The translations under genes and the position numbers were made by a program. Shown here one piece after another: positions 44,535 through 52,435 of a DNA stretch of 64,000 nt. This DNA is from Sulfuritalea sp. GTDB lineage: Bacteria; Pseudomonadota; Gammaproteobacteria; Burkholderiales; Rhodocyclaceae. A model generated the notes under the pieces. That model had not been told where the DNA came from. It was given only the letters and a program-made list of their open reading frames with translations, and did not search any database. The stretch lies in NCBI GenBank assembly GCA_023700805.1, contig JAMPYF010000011.1, positions 1 through 64,000 on the forward strand, given 5' to 3'. How positions within the stretch are numbered: the first letter of the stretch is position 1; every line of letters starts with the position of its first letter.

Positions 44535-45015
44535 AGGCCGAAAAATCCGACTTGCGGTAATGCTTCTCCGAAACGAAGCGATCGAGCAGCAGCGCGTCCT
44601 CGGTGGTCTTCAGCCCGCCGGAGAGCCGCGCCACCTCCTTGCCCTGGCCGTCGAGGAAGACCAGCACCGGCCGCAGCTTGCGCGGATTGAAACGCTTGAC
44701 CGTGGCATGGCGCGGATCGTCGTCATCCATGTCGAGTTCGACGAAATCGGCATGGACGCCGACGTAGTTCTTGATGAATCTGGCACTGACTTCGGGCCTG
44801 CGCAGCACACTCACGGTGTAGCGGCACGTCCCTCAGTTCAGGTGATCGCCGAAGTACAGCAGCGCATGTCGCTCGGGCATGGCCTTCAGCTTCGCCACGG
44901 CCGCGATGTCGTCGCCGACCAGCGGCACCACGCCATCGAGGCGGTCCGCCGCTGCCGCCGGCAGACCGACTGCGGCGGCAAACAGAAAGCTGAACAGGTA
45001 AAACAGGCGTCTCAT
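44512..45015 (-). CDS. Thioredoxin-like (SoxW-like) selenoprotein with in-frame UGA (UGTC motif)
   Basis: The ORF track splits this gene into 44833-45147 and 44512-44814, which are in one frame separated by a single TGA (44833-44835). Read through, the 167-aa product starts MRRLFYLFSFLF (GAGGAGA ribosome site), has a signal peptide ending ~AAAAD, then LLYFGDHLN-U-GTCRYTV, LRRPEVSARF, VELDMDDDDP and RPVLVFLDGQGKEVARLSGG. The TGA (codon 61) falls on the first Cys of the thioredoxin CxxC, giving UGTC. A SECIS-like hairpin follows, and selA, selB and selC are in the window. Predicted periplasmic redox protein. The alternative is a nonsense-mutated pseudogene. Confidence 0.8.
44787..44835 (-). promoter_or_regulatory. 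SECIS-like hairpin after the UGA of the thioredoxin-like gene
   Basis: After the TGA, 12 bases lead to stem TACAC, loop CGTGA and stem GTGTG, with CGC/GCG pairing below and GGG/CCC at the base. The loop contains GT and begins 17 bases after the TGA, the same spacing as in E. coli fdhF. Confidence 0.65.
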
Positions 45016-45159
45016 CAGGTTCTCCTCGGCTGGTCTGCGGCGATCGCGCATAGCAGCAGACAGTGTGGTTCGGGAATTGGTTCCGCGAAACGCGACGCCG
45101 CGGCGCAGATTCCGGAACCTGCGATAGCGCAGCACCGCAGGCGGCATGCCTCGTCAGTC

Positions 45160-45184
45160 AAGAGTTGGCGCTGGCGGGACGGCG
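45160..45184 (+). repeat. Dispersed repeat, copy 6 (intergenic)
   Basis: AAGAGTTGGCGCTGGCG-GG-ACGGCG lies between the selenoprotein gene and the rhuM pseudogene. Confidence 0.65.
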
Positions 45185-45193
45185 AGTCACCGT

Positions 45194-46301
45194 CTATGTG
45201 GCGAGGCGAACCACAAATCGCCGGACTTTCCTATCAGATGAAATGGGGCCGCCTCCGTCCAACCATGCCTGGGGAAGTTGCAACAGGCGGGGCATTTCAC
45301 TCTCCGCCCCCTCGTCCCTTGCCCGCTTCGCAATGTTCTCCAGCGCATGCAAATCCTCCGCATCCGCCGCCAGCGCCTCGCTCTCGCGGCGGTGGGCATC
45401 GAATGCCTCGAAACGCTCCTGGGCGATGGCCTTCGCCTGATCGGCACCGATGCTGCCAGCGTTCCGCAGAACCGGGCGCTCGTTGAAATCGAGCAGGCGG
45501 TCAACGTTCTGCCGCCAGTAGTCCAGCGTCAGATGCTGACGGTCCTTGGCGCGTGGTTCGGCCTGCTCGAGGAGGATGACCACCAGCCGATTGAGGGTGT
45601 CCACCTCGCCGGCGGAGAGGTAGTTCTTGGCGACGACGACGTCATGCTTGCGCACACCAGACCCGCTCCAGGTGGTGAGCGCCATGTTGGGCCGGGTCGG
45701 CGCGGGAGACGACGATTTCGGCGGCGGTCATCTGCGTCACGGCGTAAAGCAGCTTGTTCTGCACTTCGGCAAAGAAAAGCTGGGCTCCGCTGTCGTCGGC
45801 CCGGTAGTCGCTGGAAAGGGCGAAGAGATCGCGCACCTTCTGGTAGAAGCGCTTCTCGGACGCGCGTATCTCGCGAATGCGGGCCAGTAGTTCGTCGAAG
45901 TAGCCCCACCCGCCCGGGTCTTTCAGGCGCTCGTCATCCATGACGAAGCCCTTGATCAGGTATTCGCCGAGGTGCGCGGTCGCCCACTGGCGAAACTCGG
46001 TGCCGCGCGGTGAGCGCACGCGATAGCCGATGGCCAAGATCATGGACAGGTTGTAGGTCAGGGTGCGGCGTTTGACCGGGCGCCCGCCCTCGGTCTGAAC
46101 TGTCAGGGATTCCTTGACAGTTGCCCCGGAGGTCAGCTCGCCTTTCTGGAGGATATTCTTTGCGTGAAGGCTGACGTTCTGCTTGGTGGTTGCAAACAGC
46201 TCGGCGATCTCGACCTGCGAGAGCCAAACGCTGCCATCCTCGGCGCGAAGTTTGACTTCCGTCTGGCCGTCATCGGTCTGGTAAAGGATCAATTCACTCA
46301 T
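45194..46301 (-). pseudogene. RhuM-family (virulence RhuM/Fic-DOC-associated) gene with a frameshift
   Basis: The N-terminal part (46301 down to ~45690) reads ILYQTDDGQTEVKLRAEDGSVWLSQ, then NLSMILAIGYRVRSPRGTEFR, and stops being homologous at RADPAQ. The second frame picks up at MALTTWSGSGVRKHDVVVAKNYL and runs to 45194. Removing one C from the CCC at the junction (GACCCGGCC) restores ADRPNMALTTWSG, as in intact relatives. The family is often carried on islands; its DNA-binding-like N-terminus is complete. Either a true pseudogene or a single-base sequencing error. Confidence 0.8.
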
Positions 46302-46370
46302 GCCGTGAGCACTCGGTTACGCAACGTACTGGATTTAATTCGAGCCTGGCCCGTTTGGTTCGCACACAAG

Positions 46371-46559
46371 TCATTTAGCATGAATGCCTCGCACATACTC
46401 TACGCCCACGACGATATTCCTGACGCGCTGAAGGCCAAGCCGCAAAGTTTTGACGCCTGGTTCGCCGTCGCCTTTGCGTCCGAGGAACCCGCCGAGCATG
46501 GAAATCTGTCGGATGACCTCGCGAATCGTCGGCGCGGTGAGCGGAATCGGCTTCTTCGC
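46371..46559 (-). pseudogene. IS4-family transposase remnant (C-terminal ~60 aa)
   Basis: The minus strand encodes APTIREVIRQISMLGGFLGR, then KGDGEPGVKTLRLGLQRV, the well-conserved C-terminal end of Tn5/IS4-type transposases. No catalytic DDE region remains upstream, and the surrounding sequence to 46668 holds no other gene. Confidence 0.75.
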
Positions 46560-46668
46560 CAGGATATACGCGCCCGGCGGAACTCCCGGGGACAAATCAC
46601 GTTTCGGACCAGGGTACAAGATACCGGCCCAAGACTGACGGAGACCGTGGCCTGTCCCCTGTTTGCCC

Positions 46669-47262
46669 TCATTGCCGCCGGTCTTCGGCCTGGAGGGCCA
46701 GCAGCTCTTCCGCGCTGTTGATATTGCCAAAGGCCTCGGCTTCGTCATCGAAGACTACCTCGGCGACTTTCAGGGAGGCGTGCCAGAGGCCGACCTTGCG
46801 CCCGCCGGCTGCCAGAAAGGCGTCGAGTTGCGGCAGCAGGTCGCGCCGCACCAGGCAGAACGCGCGATGCACCCGCTCGCCGGTGCGGGCGACGGCAAGT
46901 TGCGCCTGGTCGGCGCTCAGCGCGGCATGCAAGCGCGCGACCAGGTCCGCCGGCAGAAACGGCGAGTCGCAGGGCGCCGTCACCAGCAGCGGCGTCGTGG
47001 CTTGCGCCAGTGCCGCCTGCAGCCCGGCGAGCGGACCGGCGAAGCCGGCAATCCGGTCGGGCAGCACCGGACAGCCGAATTCCGCATAGCGGCCGAGGTT
47101 CTGGTTGGCGCTGATCAGCACGCTGCGCACTTGCGGTGCCAGGCGCTCCAGCACCCACAGCGCCATGGGCCGCCCCCGCAGCTCCTGCAGGCCCTTGTCG
47201 ATGCCGCCCATGCGCCGCCCCTGGCCGCCTGCAAGGATCACGCCGGTGACATGTTCGATCAT
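46669..47262 (-). CDS. mobA: Molybdenum cofactor guanylyltransferase
   Basis: A 197-aa nucleotidyltransferase attaching GMP to molybdopterin. VILAGGQGRRMGGIDKGL is the GTP-binding signature, LVTAPCDSPFLPADLV the metal-binding region, and FGNINSAEEL the C-terminal motif. Its product, bis-MGD, is needed by the formate dehydrogenase encoded 11 kb away. The ATG overlaps the stop of the zinc-ribbon duplicate, an arrangement probably created by that duplication. Confidence 0.93.
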   Translation of the reverse strand: MIEHVTGVILAGGQGRRMGGIDKGLQELRGRPMALWVLERLAPQVRSVLISANQNLGRYAEFGCPVLPDRIAGFAGPLAGLQAALAQATTPLLVTAPCDSPFLPADLVARLHAALSADQAQLAVARTGERVHRAFCLVRRDLLPQLDAFLAAGGRKVGLWHASLKVAEVVFDDEAEAFGNINSAEELLALQAEDRRQ

Positions 47263-47525
47263 CGCCGCACCAGGTTCCCAGCCATGGACACGCCGTCCAG
47301 CAGCAGGTCGCCGATGTCGGCATTCAGGGCGTTGCCGCGTTCGCGCCGCTGCCGGCTGCGCTCGCGTTCGCTGAACAGGATCGCCCCGGCCAGCAGCGCC
47401 GGGGCGGGCGGTGCGGCCTGTTTCAGCGCAAGCTGCTGATAGCCGGCCAGCGCCTGTTCGACCGCCTGCGGGTCGAGGATCGCGATCGGCGCGCGGCAGG
47501 AGGGGCAGGAGGGTCGGGGGGCCAT
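47259..47525 (-). CDS. Partial duplicate of the zinc-ribbon protein (C-terminal part)
   Basis: An 88-aa ORF. From CRAPIAILDPQAVEQALAGY to the end it is almost identical to the C-terminus of the protein at 35985-36710. At DNA level 47264-47499 aligns without gaps to 35990-36225, with only two differences in the ~210 bp central part. Only one Cys pair (CPSC) remains, so it may not be functional as a ribbon protein. It may be translated because its stop overlaps the mobA ATG. Confidence 0.7.
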   Translation of the reverse strand: MAPRPSCPSCRAPIAILDPQAVEQALAGYQQLALKQAAPPAPALLAGAILFSERERSRQRRERGNALNADIGDLLLDGVSMAGNLVRR

Positions 47526-47605
47526 GACGCGCAGAATACCAGTGCCGGCACGGCGCTGTCAGCGCCGCCGGACAGGCATCGATCGCTGCGGTATCCGCGG
47601 GTATT

Positions 47606-48460
47606 CTAGGCGGCTGCGGGCTGCGCCGACTCCCATGCCAGCATGGCCGCCTTGCGCTCGGGACCCCAGCGGTAATTGCCGATGTCGCCCGATTCCCGGA
47701 TGACGCGGTGACAGGGAATCAGATAGGCGATGCGGTTTGCGGCCAGGGCGCTGCCGACGGCGCGCTGCGCCTGCGGCGAGCCGGCCAGGGCGGCCAGCCG
47801 ACTGTAGGAAACGCGCTGCGCCGGTTCGATGCCGATCAGCGCTTCCCAGACCTTGATCTGGAAATTGGTCCCGCGCAGGACCAGGTGCAGGCGATCCGAC
47901 CGCTGTCGGCCGCCGAAGATCTTCCCGGCCAGACGGATCGCCGCGCCATCGTCGGTGACCAGCTTCGCCCCGGGCCATTGGCTCGCAAGCGAGGCGATGC
48001 CTGAGTTGCGGTTGCCGTCGCAAAACGCCAGGTGGCAGATGCCGCGCGGCGTCCAGCCGATCAGAGCCTCGCCGAAGGGTGTCGGCGCATGACCATGGCC
48101 GATCAAGACTCCCTGTCCGCCTGCCTTGATTTCGCCCGGGGTCATGGCTTCGCAACTGACCATCAGGTCGTGGAGCCGCCCGCCGCCCGACAGGCCCGCC
48201 GCCGCGGCAACGGAAAGCATGTCGTCGCAGTCGCGCAGGGCCTGCTTGGCGTACTCCTTGGTCAGGTACTGAAGGAAGCGTTTGGGAGAAATGCCGGCCC
48301 AGGCAGCGAACACCCGCTGCAGGTGGTATTGGCTCAAATGCACCGCGGCGGCGACCTCGGCCAGTGAGGGCTGGCGCCGTGAATTGGCGCGGATGAACCT
48401 GATCGCGCGGGCGACGACGGCATAGTGCCGCCGGCCATCGTCCGCCGCCGCGTCAGCCAT
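47606..48460 (-). CDS. ada: Ada-like protein: AraC HTH plus O6-methylguanine-DNA methyltransferase
   Basis: A 284-aa protein. An AraC-type HTH is at ~12-110 (PSLAEVAAAVHLSQYHLQRVF, DDMLSVAAAAGLSGGGRLHDL) followed by the methyltransferase domain with active site NRIAYLIPCHRVIRESGDIG. The N-terminal Cys-rich methylphosphotriester domain of E. coli Ada is absent, so it is the shorter AdaA-less form. ATG at 48460 overlaps the end of the EamA gene by eight bases. Confidence 0.9.
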   Translation of the reverse strand: MADAAADDGRRHYAVVARAIRFIRANSRRQPSLAEVAAAVHLSQYHLQRVFAAWAGISPKRFLQYLTKEYAKQALRDCDDMLSVAAAAGLSGGGRLHDLMVSCEAMTPGEIKAGGQGVLIGHGHAPTPFGEALIGWTPRGICHLAFCDGNRNSGIASLASQWPGAKLVTDDGAAIRLAGKIFGGRQRSDRLHLVLRGTNFQIKVWEALIGIEPAQRVSYSRLAALAGSPQAQRAVGSALAANRIAYLIPCHRVIRESGDIGNYRWGPERKAAMLAWESAQPAAA

Positions 48461-49346
48461 TTGTCGTCGCCCTGGCCGGGGACAGATTGGCGAAGGAAAA
48501 CCCGGTGCAGAGCGCGGTACCGGCAATCACGATGGCGCCGCCGGCCAGGGTGTGCCAGCCGATGACTTCGCCGAGAAACACATGGCCCCAGAGCACGCCG
48601 AAGGCCGGAATCAGGAAAGTCACGGTCAGGGCCGGCGCGGGTCCGATGTCCGCCACGAGCCGGAAGTAGAGCAGATAGGCGACGCCGCTGCACAGCACGC
48701 CGAGGGCGAGCACCGCCGCAATGATTCCCGGGGCAGGCGCAGCAAGCACCGGAAAGAACGGCAGCGCGAAGGAGGCCAGCAGGGCCGCCGCCCACATGCT
48801 GCCATGTGCGTTGGCGAAGGGCTCGACGCTCGCCGCCGCCTTGACATAGACGCTGGCAATGCCGTAGGCAACGGCGGCGCCCAGTGCAGCGGCGATGGCC
48901 GGCCCGGAGCCGGGCAGCAAGGTAGCGCCGTCGAAGCCGACCAGCAGCCCGACGCCGGCGACGCCGAGCGCCAACCCGGAAGCTTCGCGCAGTTTCAGGC
49001 CGGTGCCTGTCCAGCTTGCGGCGACTGCCGCGCTCCAGATCGGCGACGTGGCATTCAGGATCGACAGCAGGGAGGCCGGCAGCGTCTGGGCGGCAAACGC
49101 GAACAACAGAAAGGGCAACGCGGTGTTGAGCAGGCCGAGGATCAGATAGTGGCGCCAATGCTGTCCGAGATTCAGGCGCTTGCCGAGAGCCAGGGCGACG
49201 GCCAGCAGGAACAGCGCGGCGGACAGCAGCCGGCCCTCGATCAGCACCGCCGGGCCGAGCACGGGCGCCGCGACCCGCATCAGGAGGAAGGACGCACCCC
49301 AGATTGCCGCAAGTGCGACAAGGCGGATCAGGCTGGCAGTGTTCAT
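48453..49346 (-). CDS. EamA-family (DMT) transporter
   Basis: A 297-aa membrane protein with ten predicted helices in two EamA repeats (AAIWGASFLLMRVAAPVLGP near the start, LYFRLVADIGPAPALTVTFLIPAFGVLWG near 240). Drug/metabolite exporter; substrate unknown. Coupled to the ada-like gene downstream. Confidence 0.88.
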   Translation of the reverse strand: MNTASLIRLVALAAIWGASFLLMRVAAPVLGPAVLIEGRLLSAALFLLAVALALGKRLNLGQHWRHYLILGLLNTALPFLLFAFAAQTLPASLLSILNATSPIWSAAVAASWTGTGLKLREASGLALGVAGVGLLVGFDGATLLPGSGPAIAAALGAAVAYGIASVYVKAAASVEPFANAHGSMWAAALLASFALPFFPVLAAPAPGIIAAVLALGVLCSGVAYLLYFRLVADIGPAPALTVTFLIPAFGVLWGHVFLGEVIGWHTLAGGAIVIAGTALCTGFSFANLSPARATTNG

Positions 49347-49463
49347 GTCAACGGGTGGCGGGAAGCATGGGCGCCAGTTTCAATCAGTCGGGTGGCAGCG
49401 GGCAACCCGATTCTTGCGCTCTTGCCGTCGGTCGCCTGTTGCATTTCACTGCCTCGTGCGGCC

Positions 49464-49850
49464 TCAGTAGACCAGGGTCGCCCATTCCGGATCGAGCGCG
49501 CGATCGACGAAGGCGCTGGCGGCTATCGTGCCGGCATACTCGGGAATCAGGGTCTCGTCCTTGGCGACCAGCGCGCCCATGGCCATGGCGCAGGCGCGAA
49601 AACTGACATCGAGGTTCGCCGCCTGACGCATCATGTGGTAGATCGAGGTTTCGCTCCCCGGCCAGGGTTTCAGGCCATCGGCGACGCCGGCCACCAGCAG
49701 GCGCACGGCGGGGCCGGCGAAGTGAATTTCCACTTCGCAATCGAAGGCTGCCGCCGCGGCGGCGTGTACGAAGGGCGTGGCGCAGAGTTGCGGACGCTCC
49801 GGCGTGGCCGACCAGAGCAGGATGGCGAGCTTGCTGCGCCGGGGGTTCAC
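49464..49850 (-). CDS. DsrE-family protein
   Basis: About 128 aa from a GTG start at 49850 (VNPRRSKLAILLWSATPERPQ). The alpha/beta pattern with a long helix after LCATPFVHAAAAAAFDCEVEIHFAGPAV and CAMAMGAL near residue 95 fits DsrE/DsrF-like sulfur-relay proteins. The upstream DNA is the GC-rich hairpin at ~49869-49893, so the longer ORF is not coding. It lies beside the GcvH-like gene. Confidence 0.65.
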   Translation of the reverse strand: MNPRRSKLAILLWSATPERPQLCATPFVHAAAAAAFDCEVEIHFAGPAVRLLVAGVADGLKPWPGSETSIYHMMRQAANLDVSFRACAMAMGALVAKDETLIPEYAGTIAASAFVDRALDPEWATLVY

Positions 49851-49868
49851 AGGACTACCCTCCCCCCA

Positions 49869-49893
49869 GCCCCCTGCCCAAGGCAGGGGGTGA
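49869..49893. repeat. GC-rich hairpin (CCCCCTGCC-caa-GGCAGGGGG)
   Basis: Perfect stem in the gap between the GcvH-like and DsrE genes, flanked by CCCTCCCCCC. It resembles the small GC-rich elements in the dehydrogenase pseudogene and ruvX. Confidence 0.6.
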
Positions 49894-49959
49894 CGGCAGT
49901 TCGCCGCTGCGCGGCTCCGGGTATTGGATGGCGCCCCTTCGGGCGGCCGTGCGGGGCGC

Positions 49960-50388
49960 TCACAGGAACTCCGCGTCGGGTTCGCTGCGCCGCAGGTGCT
50001 CGCGATAGCTGGCCGCATCGATCAGGCCGGCGCGCTCCGCCTCCCAGGCGGTGGGCCGCCCGCGCACCATCCAGCCGGCCTGATAGGGATCGCGGTTGAT
50101 CATGGCCGGGCGCTCCTCGGCCGCTTCGTTGGCTTCCAGCAGCACCAAGGACAATGGCGCATGCACGGCGAGCACGGTCTTGGCGCATTCCACCGTGCCC
50201 AGGCCGCGGCCCAGCGCCACTTCGGCGCCCTTCGGCTTGGCCGTGAAGCCGATGATCTCGCCCGCGAGAAAGATGCCGAAGGCGCTGGCGCCGATCACCA
50301 CCTCGGCGCCCTCGCGCCTCACCCACATGTCGTACTGCGGATGGTAGAGCAGGCCGTCGGGCACGGCGCCGCGAAAGGTCGGGCTCAT
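49960..50388 (-). CDS. GcvH-like (lipoyl-carrier) protein
   Basis: A 142-aa protein with the glycine-cleavage H fold: YHPQYDMWVRREGAEVVIG at the start, the biotinyl/lipoyl hairpin VECAKTVLAVHAPLSLVLLE with the candidate lipoyl Lys, and NRDPYQAGWMVRGRP near the end. No gcvP or gcvT is nearby. Its location with DsrE and the sel genes suggests a sulfur/redox rather than glycine role. It starts just after tRNA-Sec copy 2. Confidence 0.78.
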   Translation of the reverse strand: MSPTFRGAVPDGLLYHPQYDMWVRREGAEVVIGASAFGIFLAGEIIGFTAKPKGAEVALGRGLGTVECAKTVLAVHAPLSLVLLEANEAAEERPAMINRDPYQAGWMVRGRPTAWEAERAGLIDAASYREHLRRSEPDAEFL

Positions 50389-50393
50389 GACAC

Positions 50394-50489
50394 TGGCGGA
50401 AGAGAGCGGGAGTCGAACCCACCAGGGACCGCATGGCGACCCCTGCCGGTTTTGAAGACCGGCCGCCCCACCGGGGAACGTTCTCTTCC
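50394..50489 (-). tRNA. selC: tRNA-Sec (UCA), copy 2
   Basis: 96 nt: 8-bp acceptor (GGAAGAGA with TCTCTTCC), fully paired anticodon stem (CCGGT-CTTCAAA-ACCGG, anticodon UCA), long variable arm, T loop TTCGACT and GCCA end. It lies 11 bp after selB, so it is probably processed from the sel transcript. It differs from copy 1 at many stem positions while keeping pairing. Confidence 0.93.
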
Positions 50490-50500
50490 GTTGTTGAACA

Positions 50501-52435
50501 TCATCGTGACAGCCACTCCGGAGGGGTGTCGCGGCTTCGCAACAGGTGCTCGTCGCGGACGCGGCGAGTGTAGCCGATGCGGTCGAAGAATTCGAGGATG
50601 TGGATCGCCACCTTGCGTCCGCCGCCGATGCGGTCGCGCAGGTCGGCGGCGCGCGCGGCGGCATTTTCGGCGTTGAGCTCGGCGACGATGGCGGCGAGTT
50701 GCGCCACCGCGTCCGCGGTGAAGTAATGGTCATGCGCCACCGGATACAGTTCGCCGGCGCGCGCCACGCGGCGGAACAGCTGGCGCACCACGTCCTCGGC
50801 GGTGCCGGATGCCCTGGCCACATCGCGCACGCGCGGCGGACCGAAGGCTTGCGCGTCGAGCAGCGGCTGCAGCACGGCGAACAGGTCGCGGTCGCCCACG
50901 GCGAGACTGGCCTGGTGTGCCGGCAGGTGCAGCCAGGCGCGGGAGGCACTCAGCCGTCCGGCGGCCAGCAGCTCGGCCACCAGTGCGTCAAAGGCGGCGC
51001 GTTCCAGGGTCGGTAGGGTCAGCCGGCGCAGGCGTTCGCGCTCGACGCCGACCATGTCGGGCGCACGCAGGTGCTCGCTGGCGAGCGCCGCCAGCAGGCG
51101 CTCGCCGAGGGCCTGCCAGCCGGCCGCGGCGAAACCGATCTGTTGCCCGCCGCTCTCCACCACGCGCAATCCGGCAGCCTGCCACAGCGCCGCGGCCGCA
51201 TCCTCGGCCAGGTTCCAGTTGGCGGCGAAGCGGTCGAGATCGACGCCGGCCGCGGCCTGCCCGGCCTGCAGATGCAGGCTCGTCGCCGGATCGTCGTCGC
51301 CCAGCGCGGCGAGCAGCGCCAGCCGGGCCGGGCTGCGCTTGTGGCGCGTGGGCGGAAAGCAGTCGAGCACGCGGCCGCCGGCGATGCTGTGGCGGGCCGA
51401 GGCGTCGCGCAGCACGAAGCGGTCGCCGCGCACCGTGAGGGTCTCGCGGTCGAGCAGGATTTCGGCCAGCGCCGTGGCGCCGGGGGCGATCTGCTCGCCC
51501 TCGAGCAGCGCGACGCGGCCGGTGATGTCGGCGGCGCCGAGATGGACATGCACCGGCGTCCAGTGCTTCAACTCTGCCTGCGACAGCGGAACGCGGATCT
51601 CGGCCTGGAATCGAGTGAGCGGGCGCGCCACCGCGGCATCGACGACCCACATGCCGCGTTCGATGTCCTGCTTGTCGAAATCGCCGGCCAGCGCCAGCGC
51701 GCAGCGCTCGCCGGCCTGGCCGTGGGCGGCCGGGCGGTCCTGCACATGCAGGCTCTTGACGCGCGCCCTGATTCCGCCATGACTGCCGCGTTGCGTGGGG
51801 GCGACGATCACCGTGTCGCCAGCGCCAACTCTTCCCGAGAAGGCGGTGCCGGTAACCACCGTACCGATGCCCGATAGCGTGAAGCAGCGGTCGATCGCCA
51901 GGCGGAAGCGGCCCGTGGCGCGGCGCGCCTGGTGCGCGGCGGCCGCCGCGTCGAGATGGGCGCGCAGCTCGGCCACGCCGGCGCCCGTCGTCGCCGACAG
52001 CGCGAACACCGGGCTGCCCTGCAGGCGCGTGCCGGCCAGCAGGGCGTCGATCTCTGCGCGCGCCGCGGCTATGCGCGCGGCATCGACCGCATCGCACTTG
52101 GTCAGCGCCACCGCGCCGCGATGGAGGCCGAGCAGGTCGAGCAGTTCCAGGTGCTCGCGCGTCTGCGGCATCGGGCCGTCGTCGGCCGCGATCGCCAGCA
52201 GCACGAAGTCGATGCCGGTGGCGCCGGCCAGCATGTTGTGCACCAGCTTCTCGTGGCCGGGCACGTCGATGAAGCCGAGCACCGAACCGTCGGCCTGGGG
52301 GACGTAGGCATAGCCGAGGTCGAGCGTGATGCCGCGCGCCTTCTCCTGCGGCAGGCGATCGGCATCGACGCCGGTGAGCGCCTTCACCAGCGTGGTCTTG
52401 CCGTGGTCGATGTGACCGGCAGTGCCGATGATCAT
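50501..52435 (-). CDS. selB: Selenocysteine-specific elongation factor SelB
   Basis: A 644-aa factor. The GTPase domain begins at [22 protein letters not shown], with [13 protein letters not shown] (G3) and [11 protein letters not shown] (G4). EF-Tu-like domains 2 and 3 follow, then the winged-helix C-terminal region (~420-640) that binds the SECIS RNA. The ATG at 52435 overlaps the upstream stop as ATGA; the longer ORF-track frame upstream is not SelB. Domain 2 contains a dispersed-repeat match read as RVGAGDTV. Confidence 0.95.
   Translation of the reverse strand: MIIGTAGHIDHGKTTLVKALTGVDADRLPQEKARGITLDLGYAYVPQADGSVLGFIDVPGHEKLVHNMLAGATGIDFVLLAIAADDGPMPQTREHLELLDLLGLHRGAVALTKCDAVDAARIAAARAEIDALLAGTRLQGSPVFALSATTGAGVAELRAHLDAAAAAHQARRATGRFRLAIDRCFTLSGIGTVVTGTAFSGRVGAGDTVIVAPTQRGSHGGIRARVKSLHVQDRPAAHGQAGERCALALAGDFDKQDIERGMWVVDAAVARPLTRFQAEIRVPLSQAELKHWTPVHVHLGAADITGRVALLEGEQIAPGATALAEILLDRETLTVRGDRFVLRDASARHSIAGGRVLDCFPPTRHKRSPARLALLAALGDDDPATSLHLQAGQAAAGVDLDRFAANWNLAEDAAAALWQAAGLRVVESGGQQIGFAAAGWQALGERLLAALASEHLRAPDMVGVERERLRRLTLPTLERAAFDALVAELLAAGRLSASRAWLHLPAHQASLAVGDRDLFAVLQPLLDAQAFGPPRVRDVARASGTAEDVVRQLFRRVARAGELYPVAHDHYFTADAVAQLAAIVAELNAENAAARAADLRDRIGGGRKVAIHILEFFDRIGYTRRVRDEHLLRSRDTPPEWLSR
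51811..51833 (-). repeat. Dispersed repeat, copy 7 (within selB)
   Basis: AAGAGTTGGCGCTGGCG-AC-ACGG on the minus strand, in SelB domain 2. The encoded G-x-V-x-x-G-D pattern is also expected for the family, so this copy could be partly coincidental. Confidence 0.45.

Noticed and set aside
47104-47114. GTTGGCGCTGAT in mobA as another dispersed-repeat copy
   Set aside because: Only the first ten bases match and the flanks do not; probably coincidence in GC-rich coding DNA.
49960-50949. 329-aa ORF extending the GcvH-like protein upstream
   Set aside because: The extension runs through tRNA-Sec copy 2 and the end of selB in another frame; the homologous protein begins at 50388.
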